A DNA stretch of 64,000 bases, taken from Diphasiastrum complanatum. Lineage: Eukaryota > Streptophyta > Lycopodiopsida > Lycopodiales > Lycopodiaceae. The stretch covers positions 38,925,106 through 38,989,105 of the forward strand of contig CM055097.1 in the NCBI GenBank assembly GCA_029204225.1, read 5' to 3'. A program made the position numbers and the translations under genes. How positions within the stretch are numbered: position 1 is the first letter of the stretch; each line of letters begins with the position of its first letter. Under the pieces are notes generated by a model. The model made no database searches. It worked only from the letters and a program-made list of their open reading frames with translations, and had not been told where the DNA came from. Below are positions 10,779-26,255 of this stretch, in pieces.

Positions 10779-11324
10779 TCAAATGCTTACCATCTTTGCC
10801 ATGGGTGCAAAGGTCTCATCATAGTCAATCCCTTGTTGTTGAACATAATTTTTTGCCACTAACCTTGCTTTGTACTTGTTGATAGATCCATCTTGGTTTG
10901 TCTTCACCTTGAAGATCCATTTGCATCCAATAGCTTTCTTGTCCTTAGGCAACTCCACCAATTTCCATGTTCCATTCTTCATAAGAGCTTGATACTCAAG
11001 ATCCATTGCTTGGATCCACTCCTCTTCTTTCCTTGCTTGATCTACACTTGTAGGCTCATCCAAAGAGGTTAGAAAAACAACATAATTTCCAAAAACTACT
11101 TTCTTACTCTTTTGATCATATGTGAGCCTTGAAGGTACTTGTCTTTCTCTTGATGTTCTCCTTGGCTTTTGACTTGATGAAGGTCCATCATCATCATCAT
11201 CCAAAGTAGGATCCTTCTCATCAATATCAAGAATGTTAAATCCACCCACTCTACCATCAATCATGCTTGAAGACACTTTTGGATTGTTCCCCTCATCAAA
11301 AATGACATCTCTACCAACAATCAC
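10779..11324 (-). pseudogene. Copia post-integrase linker and RT N-terminus
   Basis: A 181-codon frame. It starts at the conserved SRDVIFDE-type strand (here GRDVIFDEGN) and passes an acidic spacer (LDDDDDGPSSSQKPRR). It then enters RT with QALMKNGTWKLVELPKDKKA and KWIFKVKTNQDGSINKYKAR. A stop or shift separates it from 10733. Confidence 0.85.
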
Positions 11325-11404
11325 TAAGACATCACAGAAGCATCATCATTTGCATCTTGAACATCCAAACCATCCTCAACAAGAGTAAGATTACCTTGCT
11401 TCTC

Positions 11405-11662
11405 TCATTGATCTCTCTTCTTCTTGTAGCACTCACGTGCAAAGTGTCCTTTGATGTCACAATAGAAGCACTTGAGCTTTGATCTATCCTTATTTTTGCC
11501 ACTTGAAGAAGCATCCATTTGATCTTGCCCTTTAGACCACTTACTTTTGGTTTTGCCCTTTGTGAACATGGCATTCCTCTTGAGAGTACCAAGTTCCCTT
11601 AGCTTGAGTGCGTAAAAGTGAAAGATTTTGAGAGAAAAATGAGAAAATGATGGAATGATCAC
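11405..11662 (-). pseudogene. Copia gag zinc knuckle
   Basis: Contains CFYCDIKGHFAREC, a CX2CX4HX4C knuckle that binds element RNA, in a Lys/Ser-rich setting. It is followed within about 80 bp by sequence that should come only after integrase, which marks an internal deletion of more than 1 kb. Confidence 0.8.
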
Positions 11663-12337
11663 AACCTACATGTGTTGTAACAAACATTGATGGGAGGATT
11701 TTTTTGAGTTTATTTGAATGGGAATAACATCATTAGGAGTTCTTTGAGAAAAGCACATGTGAAATCATGCCATAATTACATGTGAGTGTTTGTATACCAT
11801 TACATCAGAATGTCAGCATATAACACCATCCTAAGAGCCCTATATTGCAATATTTTAAAGGCTCACTTTAGACTGATTATATCTGAATTGCTATTCTACT
11901 ATAGTATGAATGAATTCCACAAGAAGATACGACTATAGATAAACATCACATAACAACAGATGCTATCATTAGTGACTTTAAGGAGAGGATTTGTCAAAAC
12001 TTTGAATGAGTCAACTTTATTTACTTCCCTTTATCAGCAAAACCACGTCATGATATGTAAGATCCAGATGAACGGGTGGTACATCTCCTATAATCATCTT
12101 TGGGAAAGAACCACAATGATAAGTCATAATTAGACCCATACTAATCCAAGCAAGTGAGTGTTCAATGTAAGGAGGTAAAAAAATGTTATCAAGGGAATTA
12201 TTGATTGAAGAGAGGAATGGATTGGAGAGTGGAATGTTCTAAAAGTTCAATAAAATCTAGACTAAATTAGAACAAGACACACACCTTCTAGAGTTGTTGA
12301 GAACCTTAGACACTTCACCCAAGCTGAGAGAGAATTT

Positions 12338-13340
12338 TTGCTACTAGAACAGTGGCATAGTATAACATCACATAATGAGGGCATGAATGATGAACGCCGA
12401 TCCACGACGATATTGTCCTATACTTCGCTTCACCGGACTTTACGTGACCATAATAGGACTAGTCGATACTACAGTACATGGTCTTCGAACTGGAGAGTTA
12501 GCGCTAGAGGTGGACAACGAAGGATTTTGGATAAGGGCCATGCTATACATCAAAATAAATCAGCAATGGATATTTGTGACCACACTGACCTTACAATTCC
12601 CATTGAGCAAGCATTGACCCCAATAGGCTTTTCATGACAAGTACGACATTACGTGACCTTCCCCTGCTAGGAGACTTCTGTTAGATAGTGCGACAAGGAG
12701 CAGCCTATTACTACTTCTATATCCCTTATGTCCAGCTTTTCCTCATCCCAGGCGATCGATTATTTCGAATCAGACATAGAGCCAACGAAAGTACTTGAAG
12801 CATGCATGAGCTAGCAGAAAATCTGAACTGGGTGTGTGTAGGCCTAACAACCATCCGATATACAGAATTAATGATACCCCGTCGACCTCCCCCACCAGTT
12901 TCTATCGATGAAAATTTGACAACAATTCTGAGACGTATTACCCAACCTTCAGAGGATCCAACCCCAACTACAAAAGAGCCAACTTCTACACTTGACGTTA
13001 GTAAACGATCTAGGCAGGCATAGTAACATTCGAAGAACCACGTTATGAATGGAGTACACTTTGGTCCATGAAAATTCTATTTAGTGTTACGTGTTTTAGG
13101 GCCTGTCAATATAGATATCATATCCTTTGACATCACAACTCGAGAGATTCGTATTGGAGACATTGCTGTTGAGACAAACACTCATGGACTCCTCATACTA
13201 ACCATTGTTTACATATGAGAACATCATCGTTGGGTAGCACAAGCTGTCTATTCATTGCAAATCAACAGTATGCTAGCTGCCCTTGGATTTGTATAAGCAC
13301 TAATACGAAACCCATCTACCGTTGGTCACATCTCTGAGAG
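12338..13340 (+). pseudogene. Unidentified plus-strand coding insert with two related domains
   Basis: Two stretches share a spacing of residues. At 12387-12617: LRFTG..., then TVHGLRTGELALEVDNEGFW and LYIKINQQW. At about 13090-13300: LRVLGPVNID, then TTREIRIGDIAVETNTHGLL, VYI, a stop, and HHRW. Shared pattern: LR-x2-G, R-x-G-(E/D)-x-A-(L/V)-E, N-x-G, YI, W. Between them 12802-13023 encodes a Pro/Thr-rich segment. Stops break the second domain. The block is inserted antisense within the copia gag. I do not recognise the family. Confidence 0.4.
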
Positions 13341-13417
13341 CTTGGAAACTCTCATTGACCCGGGAGTACGGTGGGTGATCAGTGGGGCGCCCGAGATTGG
13401 AAACGGTCAGACTCTGA

Positions 13418-13696
13418 TCACTCGCGTAAGGACAGTGTGGGTCCTTTCTTCGCTAAGGCATTTTGGCTGGACCAATCCCTAGCCAAAATTTGCTTAAACA
13501 AGTGAATTGCAAGCCTAGACCTCTTCTTGTATCTCACTAATTCTTGTGCACCTAGAGGTTCATCTTCATCATCAATTAGAAAGTCATAAAGATTCCGAAG
13601 CACCATGAGTGACTCCATCCTCACTTTCCAAATAGCATAATTGGTAGAATTTAACCTCTTACTAGCTTCTAGAAGGTAGGCTCCCACTAATCCCAT
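13418..13696 (-). pseudogene. Copia gag N-terminus
   Basis: Contains LNSTNYAIWKVRMESLMVL, the N-terminal gag signature of copia elements, then LIDDEDEPLGAQE. It is probably the start of the same element as 9640-11662, separated from the zinc knuckle by the plus-strand insert. Confidence 0.75.
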
Positions 13697-15288
13697 CTTA
13701 CTATTGAAATTCTACACACAAGATATAGATTTGGTTGAACTTGAAACTCACAAAGGTTTCTTACTTGCAGTGTTTCACTCAAATTTGAATTCTAATCCTA
13801 CAGATGGACTTGTAATCACAGTTCTATTGCTCCCTCACAAAGCTGGAATGAAGATAAGATGAAATGAAAACTACTCTCAAGCAAATCTTGCCAATCTTGG
13901 CTATTTTTGAACAATAGAATGACTCTGTCTCTCTCTATCACTTTGATGTACTTTCAAGACCTGTTTTCCACTTTAAGAAGGTCTGAAATCAGCCCAGATT
14001 AATTAATTATCATGAATCAAATCCAAAACTAATTATTGGCAAGTGATCTTGGTAGCTTATCCTAGGATTTGCACCAAAAATTACATCAAACTGACACCAA
14101 ATGAAATTACAGTGATCCAATGAATATAAAGGTCTAAATGTTGGTTCAGAGTTGACCACACGTGTGAACAGTATGGATTTTGATCCACAAGAATTTTGGG
14201 ATCAACTCCCCTCACCAATTCCAAGATACCAGCTCGCCCTTCCAATACTAGCTTTTTGCACCAAAAACTTGCTAAAACTAGATTAGTTTCAAACCGGTTT
14301 TAAGATGAAAGTTTTAGGTTTGTTGCCTTCTTGTCTAGAAGATGAGGTTTGGAAAGGTTAACATTGTCGTACTGTCCCTCAAGCCAAGTATGAGCAAGAA
14401 ATATCGAAGAGATTAAACATGCAAGATAGCAAACCAATTAGCACACCAATGGACACAAGCAACAAGCCATCAAAGGATGATGCTACTCCATTTGCAAATG
14501 AGACACTCTACCAATGATTAACGGAAAGCCAAATAGTGCATGAGGTTGGAATCGGAACCAACAGACACATTTCATCACTCAAACTCATTTCTAAACCATA
14601 GGTGTGGTAATTGGAAAACAATCGATCATTTTGGATCTCCCCCTAGTTGCCCATCAATAGTTCCCCTTACACCTTTCTCTTCCAAGAGCATATGTGTTTT
14701 CCAGCTCTAATATTACTCAATCCATCTAGCTTCTCCACAAGTCTTGGATCCACATTGTTGCTTCGTCTTTTACCATTTTCTAGTCCTCTAGAAAAAAATA
14801 TGAAGGATAAAATTCGAAATGAGAGCCCAATAACACAATGAAAAACATATGCGAGATCGCATGCCAAATCATTACCAAAAATGTCTCTACACACAATACT
14901 TAGAAAAGATTAAAAGACATCATTTACTTGTGCAAGCCAAAAAGTAAACTTGTACAAAGTCCCATGCTTCACTATTGACTACCGACAACTTGTATCTACG
15001 TGGCAAGTTAGTTTTCATGGGCAATTGAAACCGTTAACCTAACAAGAACAACGTTCAAACTTTAGGCATGCTTGATTTAGATTCAAATCTTGATTCTTTC
15101 AAACAAATAATTTAGCAATGAACATGGGCCCATGGGCCAAAGCTTGCCTTACAAATTTCAAGAATGTGCCAAACTACATTGACGGATGATACTAGAATAG
15201 TAAGTTATGTAAAGCTAAAAATCCAATCTTCTTCCAAAGTAAGGAGCATTAATAGAACATTGGTCAAGGTGGCTTCTAGCTACACAGA
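13697..15288. other. Spacer without recognisable genes
   Basis: Apart from the small copia piece at 14.4 kb I see no coding domain, tandem repeat or LTR boundary. AT-rich, probably decayed element sequence. Confidence 0.4.
14395..14530 (+). pseudogene. Small copia RT fragment
   Basis: The plus strand reads KRLNMQDSKPISTPMDTSNK and then FANETLYQ before a stop. This is the copia RT segment usually written as CKPVSTPM. Opposite in orientation to the neighbouring copia, so a separate insertion remnant. Confidence 0.65.
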
Positions 15289-15293
15289 CCTTC

Positions 15294-15791
15294 TGTCATG
15301 CCCACGACTGGTCTCGAGTAGCGTGTCCACGCTAGAGATCGGTAGACCAACAACCTGTAAGTCAACAACCTGTAAGTTAGTTATGACTACAAGGGAATTT
15401 GGGCCCTTATGTGTATAAGGTCATAATTAATGGTTGTAGGCCTAAACTCATGATGGTGGATTTGTATGGGTCTATCAGTGAGTCATTGGAAAACTGGATG
15501 ATGTGGTCCAGATAGGCTACAGAGGTGTTACAGTGCACTACTAGTAGTGCAAGGGCCTTGGAGGGTATAAGTATACTTATTGAGCTCTCACTAGTGTATC
15601 CTTGATTGTGAGACTAGTAGTCGTATGCTGTTGGTGTGATGCCTCTCTTTGAGATTGATCCTTAGCTTGGGGGCTAGATCCGTTCGATCTATCATCTAGG
15701 TTTGGTTGGGTTGGTTTGTCCACCATCCGTTTCCCTTGTGTTGCTTATTATTGGCATGCTTAGAATAGGATTCTTGGTTTAGGACTTTATA
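15294..15791 (+). mobile_element. Solo LTR of a gypsy chromovirus family (498 bp)
   Basis: Begins TGTCATGCCCACGACTGG and ends ...GGACTTTATA. It is flanked by the 5-bp direct repeat CCTTC at 15289-15293 and 15792-15796, a target-site duplication. The reverse complement of 56239-56734 matches it along its length, and there the LTR adjoins a polypurine tract and a chromodomain, which identifies the family. Unequal recombination between two LTRs is the usual origin of such a solo copy. Confidence 0.85.
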
Positions 15792-15796
15792 CCTTC

Positions 15797-16613
15797 CTAT
15801 CGAAGTAAGACCTCATCAGAATTCGAATATCTTCCTTGATGTCAATACTCCACAAGATTCACTCATTGTATCAATTCTACATATTATGAAGCAATTGTTA
15901 GTCATAATCATTTGTGGGTAACAAACAACAAGTGATGGTTCCTTTTGTTCTCAAAGCCATGCTGCCAGTCGTTCCAAGCAGGATGATGAAGATAACAGCA
16001 ATACATGGAAGTCAATAACCTAGCTAAAAGAACATCAGCCCCGATTGGGAGAAAAACTATACATTGTAATACAAGAGCAAAAATGTCAGAAAAGTGTTTG
16101 TACATTTCCAGCTGGAATAAAGAATTGTCCAATCGTGATATTCAAATAAATGCTAGAGAATTTCCAAGTATTGACTGCATTTCCTAACTTATCGCAAATA
16201 AGATTAACTTGTGAGAACAGGGAGTTTAAAGATGTAGTCATAATACTAGCCAAATAAACCACACATACAATGTCATGATTCCCTACATTGTTGATTGATA
16301 TACTTTGATCTATACCTTGCATGAAATGACTTCACATACACTTCTGATTTCTAGAGCAACTGATCTTTAATACTCAAATGTCTAACAAATATTCTCACAT
16401 GCTACAGCTTTTTGTGAATATAGAATGCTTGTCTTAGGAGAGTCTAATTTAGAATATTCGACTTACCATGTGATAGATGACACACTTGTGTCCCAAGGGG
16501 ATACACAATCACCATCCTAAAAGAGCTACCTCAAATCTCATAATATTAAACTTCTAATAAGAACTAACATCCTATGCTTCTAACTTCAAATTTGCTAAAC
16601 AAGTTTCAAAGAA
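15797..16613. other. Spacer downstream of COX5C
   Basis: No coding domain seen. The part just left of 16614 is the presumed 3' untranslated region of the minus-strand COX5C gene. AATAAA-like runs occur on the minus strand but no cleavage site can be fixed. Confidence 0.4.
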
Positions 16614-17423
16614 TCAGCTCACTTCAACTTTGATCTCATTCTTTTCTAAGGCAGTGTAAAACTCTTCCATCTTTCGCTTCTCATTAACATGATGCATCTT
16701 CCACAATGCTCCTCCTACATCATACCACAAAAAATAGCCCAAATGAAAAAATAGTGGCAATAGCAATAATAAGAGAAAAAGCGAAATTCTACCATGCCCT
16801 CCCCTGCAAACCTACCGCATGCAGTCTCCAAAGAGTTTTCCGATTTGCAAGTTAAGGTCAAAAAGAAGTTTAAGCTCTTGTTCAACTTCTGCTCTGACAG
16901 TGGGAAAATGCCTGCCGAAACCTAAAACTTTTGAATAATAACAAAAGGAATCCAAATCTTGCAAGCATAGAAGCTTGATCACAGCTTCTGACCCAATCTA
17001 TATTTCCTGACTATGCCGCATGCAGTCTCCGTACAGTAAGGTAAGGTCAAAGAAGTTATAAGATTAAAATATATGTTCAAATTGTGCTCTGATAGAGAGA
17101 AATGCCTGCCGAGACCTAAAACTTGTGAAAAAATATATCAAAGGAGATCCATAATAGAAGCTTAAGATGTAAAAGCCACAGCTTCTTCTGACCTAATCTA
17201 GATGAAATGCTAATCAAGCATGAAGAATTCGCAAGCGTAAGATCGTAACTCTTCAGCATTGCCGTGAAAAGAAAAGAAACAAGATATAAGATGTGAAAAA
17301 GGGAAAGGAAGAGGGTGTACCGAATAGTCCGAGGGCCATGCCATAGCAAAGCTCTTTCACCACGCTGGGGCTGGCCCGAGTGGAGGCAGAAACCGCCGCA
17401 TGCGCAAGCTTTGGAGCTCCCAT
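16614..17423 (-). CDS. COX5C: Cytochrome c oxidase subunit 5C (two coding exons)
   Basis: Small nuclear-encoded subunit of mitochondrial complex IV, in the inner membrane. Exon 1 is 17423-17321 (ATG at 17423-17421; MGAPKLAHA, then SPSVVKELCYGMALGLFG). Exon 2 is 16714-16614 (GALWKMHHVNEKRKMEEFY, then TALEKNEIKVEVS and TGA). The intron, 17320-16715, starts GTACAC, ends TGTAG and interrupts the Gly35 codon (phase 1). The product is 67 residues; the family is usually about 63-64. Known family traits seen: the AHA start, SVVKE, one membrane segment ending in WKMHH, and the FY-x2-LEK-x-EI tail. The tail lacks the usual W after HH. The 5' leader is purine-rich. An intron inside the coding region is unusual, since Arabidopsis homologues carry theirs in the 5' leader. 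No disabling change is seen, so I call it a gene, though expression is unproven. Confidence 0.85.
16815..17215 (-). repeat. Tandem duplication inside the COX5C intron
   Basis: Two diverged units of about 200 bp, each beginning CCGCATGCAGTCTCC on plus (16815 and 17016). Both continue with an AAGGTCAAAGAAG-like stretch, GCTCTGA, ATGCCTGCCGA and ACCTAAAACTT. It makes up most of the 606-bp intron. Confidence 0.75.
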
Positions 17424-17547
17424 TTTTCTCTTATTCCTCTTCCTCTTCCTCCTTCCTCCTTCCTCCTTACTTTTCTCTCTTCCTCTTTCTCTTCCTCTTC
17501 AAAAAAACTTGTGAAACCCTTTCTTTTCTCCAAAGAGAGGCTCAAGA

Positions 17548-17552
17548 GCGCG

Positions 17553-17589
<37 letters not shown>
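17548..17589. repeat. Compound (GC)n(CA)n microsatellite
   Basis: About six GC units run into about fifteen CA units. It lies 125-166 bp upstream of the COX5C ATG, in the leader or promoter, and alternating purine-pyrimidine DNA of this kind can adopt Z-form. Confidence 0.9.
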
Positions 17590-17591
<2 letters not shown>

Positions 17592-17599
17592 CTTTATTA

Positions 17600-20950
<3,351 letters not shown>

Positions 20951-20989
20951 ACAGTTCAAACAATATTAAACCAAACTAACTTACTTGAA

Positions 20990-23900
20990 TGCACGAACTC
21001 TTTTTTTCTACAACCTCCTTTGGATGATAGATCACATATATCCTTGGTAACCAATCTTTTTGTAAAGACCACTAGGGAAAAACCCCTAAGATGAGGATAG
21101 GAAAACACAAGAGAGACTGTGGAGCAAAACCACCCAACCAAACCTAGATCCCTCCTGGAGAATCCTCCTGGATCTAGGCCCCAAGCCATGCCATGTGATA
21201 GCAAGAGAAAAAGAGCTCAACTGGTAACCTAGACCAAGTCTTCGACGAGATAATCTCTACCTCAATATATAGAGAGTAGGATCCTGAGCATGAGCCCATG
21301 CAATCCCCATGCAAGTCAACTATAAATAGATCACAGCTCTTCATGCATTCCTCCTACCTATATCAGTCACATGTACATGCACAACTCCATATGTCTCAAT
21401 TAGAGTGTTAGGTTCCTCTCAAGATCATTAGTCACCAACAGGCCTCGATGTGAAATAAAATCTAGGCGTGACCAATAATCTCGAACACTGGAGGGCCAGT
21501 CTACCATATTAGGACTATTCCATGTCCTTAACGGAATATGGCCGTAACATTCTGCCTCCCTTAAACAGGTTTTGTCTCTGACCTAAAAAAAGAAAACATG
21601 AAATCTATTCTTTTAGCTTTCAAGTCTTTTCCATGAATCATTATTCTTAGTCTGATCTTTCCACCTAAATAAATATCCAAAGATGCAACAATATTTAAAT
21701 TGCTTGCCTCTACTCATGAATACTAACTCAAGTTCCCAAAGATACACTAAGCTGTAAATCTTCCAAATGGATTAATCTTATCCAAAAGAAGAGTTCGTCA
21801 CCTTCATGTAATCCCAATTATATGAAACACTAGGTGATTTACCTTATTTCAGAAATCAAATACAAAAGCTGAAGAAATTTCATTCCAATTTCTTGCAAAA
21901 AATAATGCTTCTTGGTACAAATGTTCTTAGAATATCCAAATATTCTAAAATACCACAATTCAGTCATAAAAAATTTCTAGGAGATCTATCAAGTCTCAGA
22001 CAATTATAATTCAAACCAGAGTACTGCAGTTACTCTAATGAGTTAACAGTCCCATTTCTAACATCATATGCAAGAAATCAACAAGTATTTGTATCTTGAT
22101 AGATTTATCCGTCTCCTATAAATCTAAAGATATAGACTGAACTTTGCACACAAACACTTATAGACTACAATTTGTAAGGTAAGCAAATTCCTCATAAGTA
22201 AGCAATTACTTAATGAAAATGCTTGTGAGATCCACACAATCTCAAGTATGTGTTGGAGTAAAGAAATCTAAAGTTCAGACAACATATGTAAATCCTTAGC
22301 TCTCCCAATTGACCAAGAATTATTCATTATCTTAAGAATTACTCACATTCCCTTATAATCTTCAAATGACCTTTAAGTATCAATTTATGATCCGTCAATC
22401 ATAAACATTTAGAATCTTATGATTCGTCAATCATAATTTACAGGATTCCAAAACCATAATTCTCGAAGGATACTGGAGTATATGCACAACATACAACCTT
22501 AGGAAATATAAGAATCATTCTGAAATCTTTTCCACAAGGAAAAATATTGGATTTCAAGAATATTCTTCCAACCCGATTCTTAACCAGATTATGAGTTCCA
22601 AATTCTACAATCAACCAAGTAATTAAAGACCATTTTATACACATGCCTTTAACAAGATAAACTTTATATAATTACCTAGAACAATATCTAGAGATTACAA
22701 AGTACTGCTGAATTCCAACTGAATTCAGTTTACCATTCTTGGAACCATTAGGATCCGGTATCCAATTGAGCTCACAGGGACACTATCACTAATTAATCAA
22801 GTTTAAGGATTCAGTATCCTATGCACACAATTCCTTGATGAATCCAAATGACTCATAAATTATGTGTCTTACAAGCAATACACACAAAACAAACAATTTC
22901 CGGTGAATTCTCTTCACATTGTCCGTTCTACCAAACTACTCAAGTTAATTGCCCATGATTTAGAATCTTAAATGTCTAAGTGTAGATCCTAATTGTATAG
23001 TATAACACCACATTTAGATCCATATCCAAATCACTTTTAAGTTAACTTATAGATCTATCAACACAGATCTATTAACTCTGCAAGTAACTGTCACAAACAC
23101 AATACTTGATCATATGTCTATGCTCAATGACTAGGTTAAGTGCACCAGATAACCTTAGCAACCAGGAATACATAGTAGATCCAAACAAGCTTAATCGTGC
23201 ACATATGATAAAACTCTACTATGACCCATTACATAAACGCATATGTCATTCCTCCATAATCCGCATATGTTGCTCACATATCTCACTGAGAATCTTGTAA
23301 CTCAGCTACAGAAGATTCTATTTCTCTTGAGTAAATAACATATCTGGGAAATCTCTAAAGTGAATAATTCCACGTCATAAGTTTTCCAGTCATCATACTT
23401 TTACCAACAAAATTCCTTCAACCAATCAACCTACTTCAGATCTTAGTGCACAAACCAAGATTACGATGACTAATACAGACATCTTTGGACATAAGGTTAA
23501 GATTAAAACTTTATTCCATCTGATCCAATCAGCAAAATCTTAAATTAATCTTTACCACCACTATCTATAACCATGAATATCTAACAGCTCAAACCAAAAC
23601 TTCTCTAGTTCTAGATCATTCAAAACAATCACTAGAGATTTCCTCTATTCCCACTGGATAGTTCCATCATTGCACACATATTGGATTCCACAAAAGAAAT
23701 CTATGCAACTCCTATCATTTTCTTCTCCCCCTTTTAAAAGAAATTCCATAATTTCGATTAAAAAGCTCTCAGGAGACAATGTATAAGATATCAAAGATTC
23801 AATAAAGCTAGTAATGAGTATCCAATACTATTACAAACTAGACTTTTTTCTCAAAATCATAAAATGTCTTATCTCGAGTGACAAAAACATTACTCTCAAT

Positions 23901-25550
23901 AATCAACTATCAAATAGAGATAATTAATTGGCTCTGGAAGTCTAAATTCCACTTAATCAATTGAAAACATCAATTGATTCTAAGCTATATTCACAAACTG
24001 AAATGGAAGTATGAATTTATAAAACTTTAACAGTCCTTCAGAACCTTGTTCTACATTGGAAAGAATTATATAAATCTCAATCCAATTGTCTCGTACTAAA
24101 GAATTTTCTAAAAAGTAGAGGTTTAAATTAAAAGAGAAATAGCTTTTAAGGGTTTCCGATTTGGAATTTATGAGATACCATTGAGGGATCCGGATCTATA
24201 TCTCATAACCTCTCCAAATATTCTAAACAAATTTAACCAATGGTTTCAACTATTAGCATTACTAATAATGTAGATACTAACCACTAGTCTACAAATCATT
24301 CTCGCACAAGAATTTTCCTTTGAAATCACTGATGTCCCATACCATCAATTTGCTCTCCAAGAAAGTTCTTTGCTTTTAGATCTGCTCAACAGAAAAACAT
24401 AAAGATTATCAGTCCATCCTAAACAAATATAGGACCCGATCTTCAACCATTCCCAAAAAAGTACCTCCTGCCATTGAATTCTCCATTTTCTTAAGTTTTT
24501 CCCCTGTACATGACAATATCATCTAAGAATACCACCAGGCATTGACCCCGGTATGGACGAGAAACCTCGTTCATTTACAGTTGAAATAACCCAAGTGTAT
24601 TCATCAAAAACCAAAAAAAAAAATTCAAAATAGCTGAAGTATATACCAATAGATATCCAATATCTATATCCGAAATGGTACAAGGAATTCAATTCCTTTA
24701 AGAAGATCTTTAACTGCATTATTCGATAATCCAAAGATCTAAAAACTCTATCTGGATCCAATACCAAATATGCACATATCTATTCCACCAAATACTGGAG
24801 TACCCCCATATTTGCTCCTAATGGATCAATGATAATTTAACAAGAATCAGTACATGGTTTTACCGTCACATAAAACAGCCCATCCGGTTGGTTCTATCAA
24901 TCCCAAATTCCTGCCATCTGAGAGTACCAACTCTTAGAAATAAGGCTCTTTACAGTACAAATGTGAACCAAAGATCATTCTCATTCCATGTCACAATTTC
25001 CAATAACAAATAGGGTCAACTCATGGTCCTATAGATATTCAAATTAAAATCAACTTAAGAGAATCATCAATCTACAATATCCAATTAATGTTTTCAGTTT
25101 TTAGATTACAGTTTCACAAGAGAATTAGTCTAAAAAAACTTAAATCCTCACATGCAAACCATAAATTCAAGATTTCCAACAATAGTCCATTTATACATTC
25201 AGAATAAGTTGATAAACAGAGAAATCTATCGTCCTACTACTAAATCTGAATTGAAACTGACCAAAACATTATGGACTCATGCAAATCATTCATCCAAAAA
25301 ACAGATTTAAACAAGAAAGTGGATCTACACATGCAAATTATTTTACTTCAAATGGAAACTTTCTCAAGGCTTCACATAAGAATGAATTCACACAATTTCA
25401 CAACATCTCTAATAAAATCAAACAAGGAGAACAACACTCTACCACCAAGTTTGAAAAGCATGTTTCATACAGGAATTAGTGAATCCAAACCCAATTTCTA
25501 TAGTGTGTTTCTTTCCTATTTTAACCTCAACCCAAGGTCTAGCATCAAAG
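20990..25550 (-). mobile_element. Highly decayed Ty3/gypsy element
   Basis: On the minus strand the tract AAGGGAGGCAGAA (21562-21550) precedes an LTR that starts TGTTACGGCC at 21549, a polypurine tract and 3' LTR. A TATA-like run is at 21261-21276. About 3 kb into the interior, 24575-24503 reads NEVSRPYRGQ and then VVFLDDIVMYR, a gypsy RT active-site region (FLDD). Everything else is AT-rich with stops in all frames, consistent with old, mutated pol. The left LTR end and a 5' LTR could not be found; both outer limits are estimates. Confidence 0.6.
24503..24575 (-). pseudogene. Gypsy RT active-site remnant
   Basis: The minus strand encodes NEVSRPYRGQ, then VVFLDDIVMYR. This resembles the F-x-DD box of chromovirus-type RT (usual form VVVFIDDILVYS). 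Flanking frames are broken. Confidence 0.65.
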
Positions 25551-25599
25551 AGTAGAAGTTAGTCGTCATGCGGAGGTTCGTTCCCATGAGAGCAATAGC

Positions 25600-26255
25600 A
25601 TATCTCAGAATTCAGCATGAATGGAAGATCCAGATTTCACTCTAACATCCATTAACCCTAAGCATTAACACTACAATCATTAACACTACATCCATAATGA
25701 AGAAAGCTTACTCTTTCTCTCTCTCCCTTTCTCTCTCACAAAAAGTATAAGAACATGCAATCCCAATAACAATCAGATCCAACAATTAGCAAATATAATG
25801 AAAAGCATGAGAGATAGAGGAAAAGTGATAGAGAGTAAGGACATTCATAAATCCATCTCACAAGAGAACCAATCTGCTTTATTGAAATGAAGATATGTAC
25901 TTGTGTAGGAAACTCGAGTTGGTCCCTTTTTATAATGGAGAGGTGGACCCTAGCCTCAGAATCCTATTGGTCCATTTCTACCTCCCTAACTATTCAAATT
26001 TAAAAAAGAGTGGGAACCCATTCAAAATTGGAGGGAACCAATTTGAATTTGAAATTTGGTGGGAACCCCAACTTTATTCACTAACTTGACATTTAGGCCT
26101 ACGACATTAAAAGTCCCGCAAAAAGGCCTAAAGTCCTTATATTGACTTTCTAATTATCAAATCTCTATGTGATCATCAAATTGGACTTACACACGCAGGG
26201 TGCCAAATGCCTCTCACTTATTAACTAGGGTCTTGGGATCCGCAAACCCCCAACA
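25600..26255 (-). repeat. Probable 3' LTR of a copia element
   Basis: The minus strand has the polypurine tract GGTGGGGGATAC (26267-26256) directly followed by TGTTGGGGG (LTR start, 26255). TATAAAAAGGG on the minus strand (25935 downward) is a good TATA box about 320 bp into the LTR. The left end is not defined; about 25600 is a guess. It probably belongs to the copia pol at 26590-27885. Confidence 0.6.

Larger units (their letters stand above)
9640..13696 (-). mobile_element. Ty1/copia remnant, integrase deleted, with insertion
   Basis: From the right on the minus strand: gag N-terminus (13696-13418), a 1.7 kb plus-strand insertion, gag zinc knuckle (11662-11405), then directly a post-integrase linker and RT (11324 onward), and RNase H to 9640. 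The integrase core is missing between 11405 and 11324. The 3' end is lost at the junction with the gypsy pol. No LTRs were located. Confidence 0.85.
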
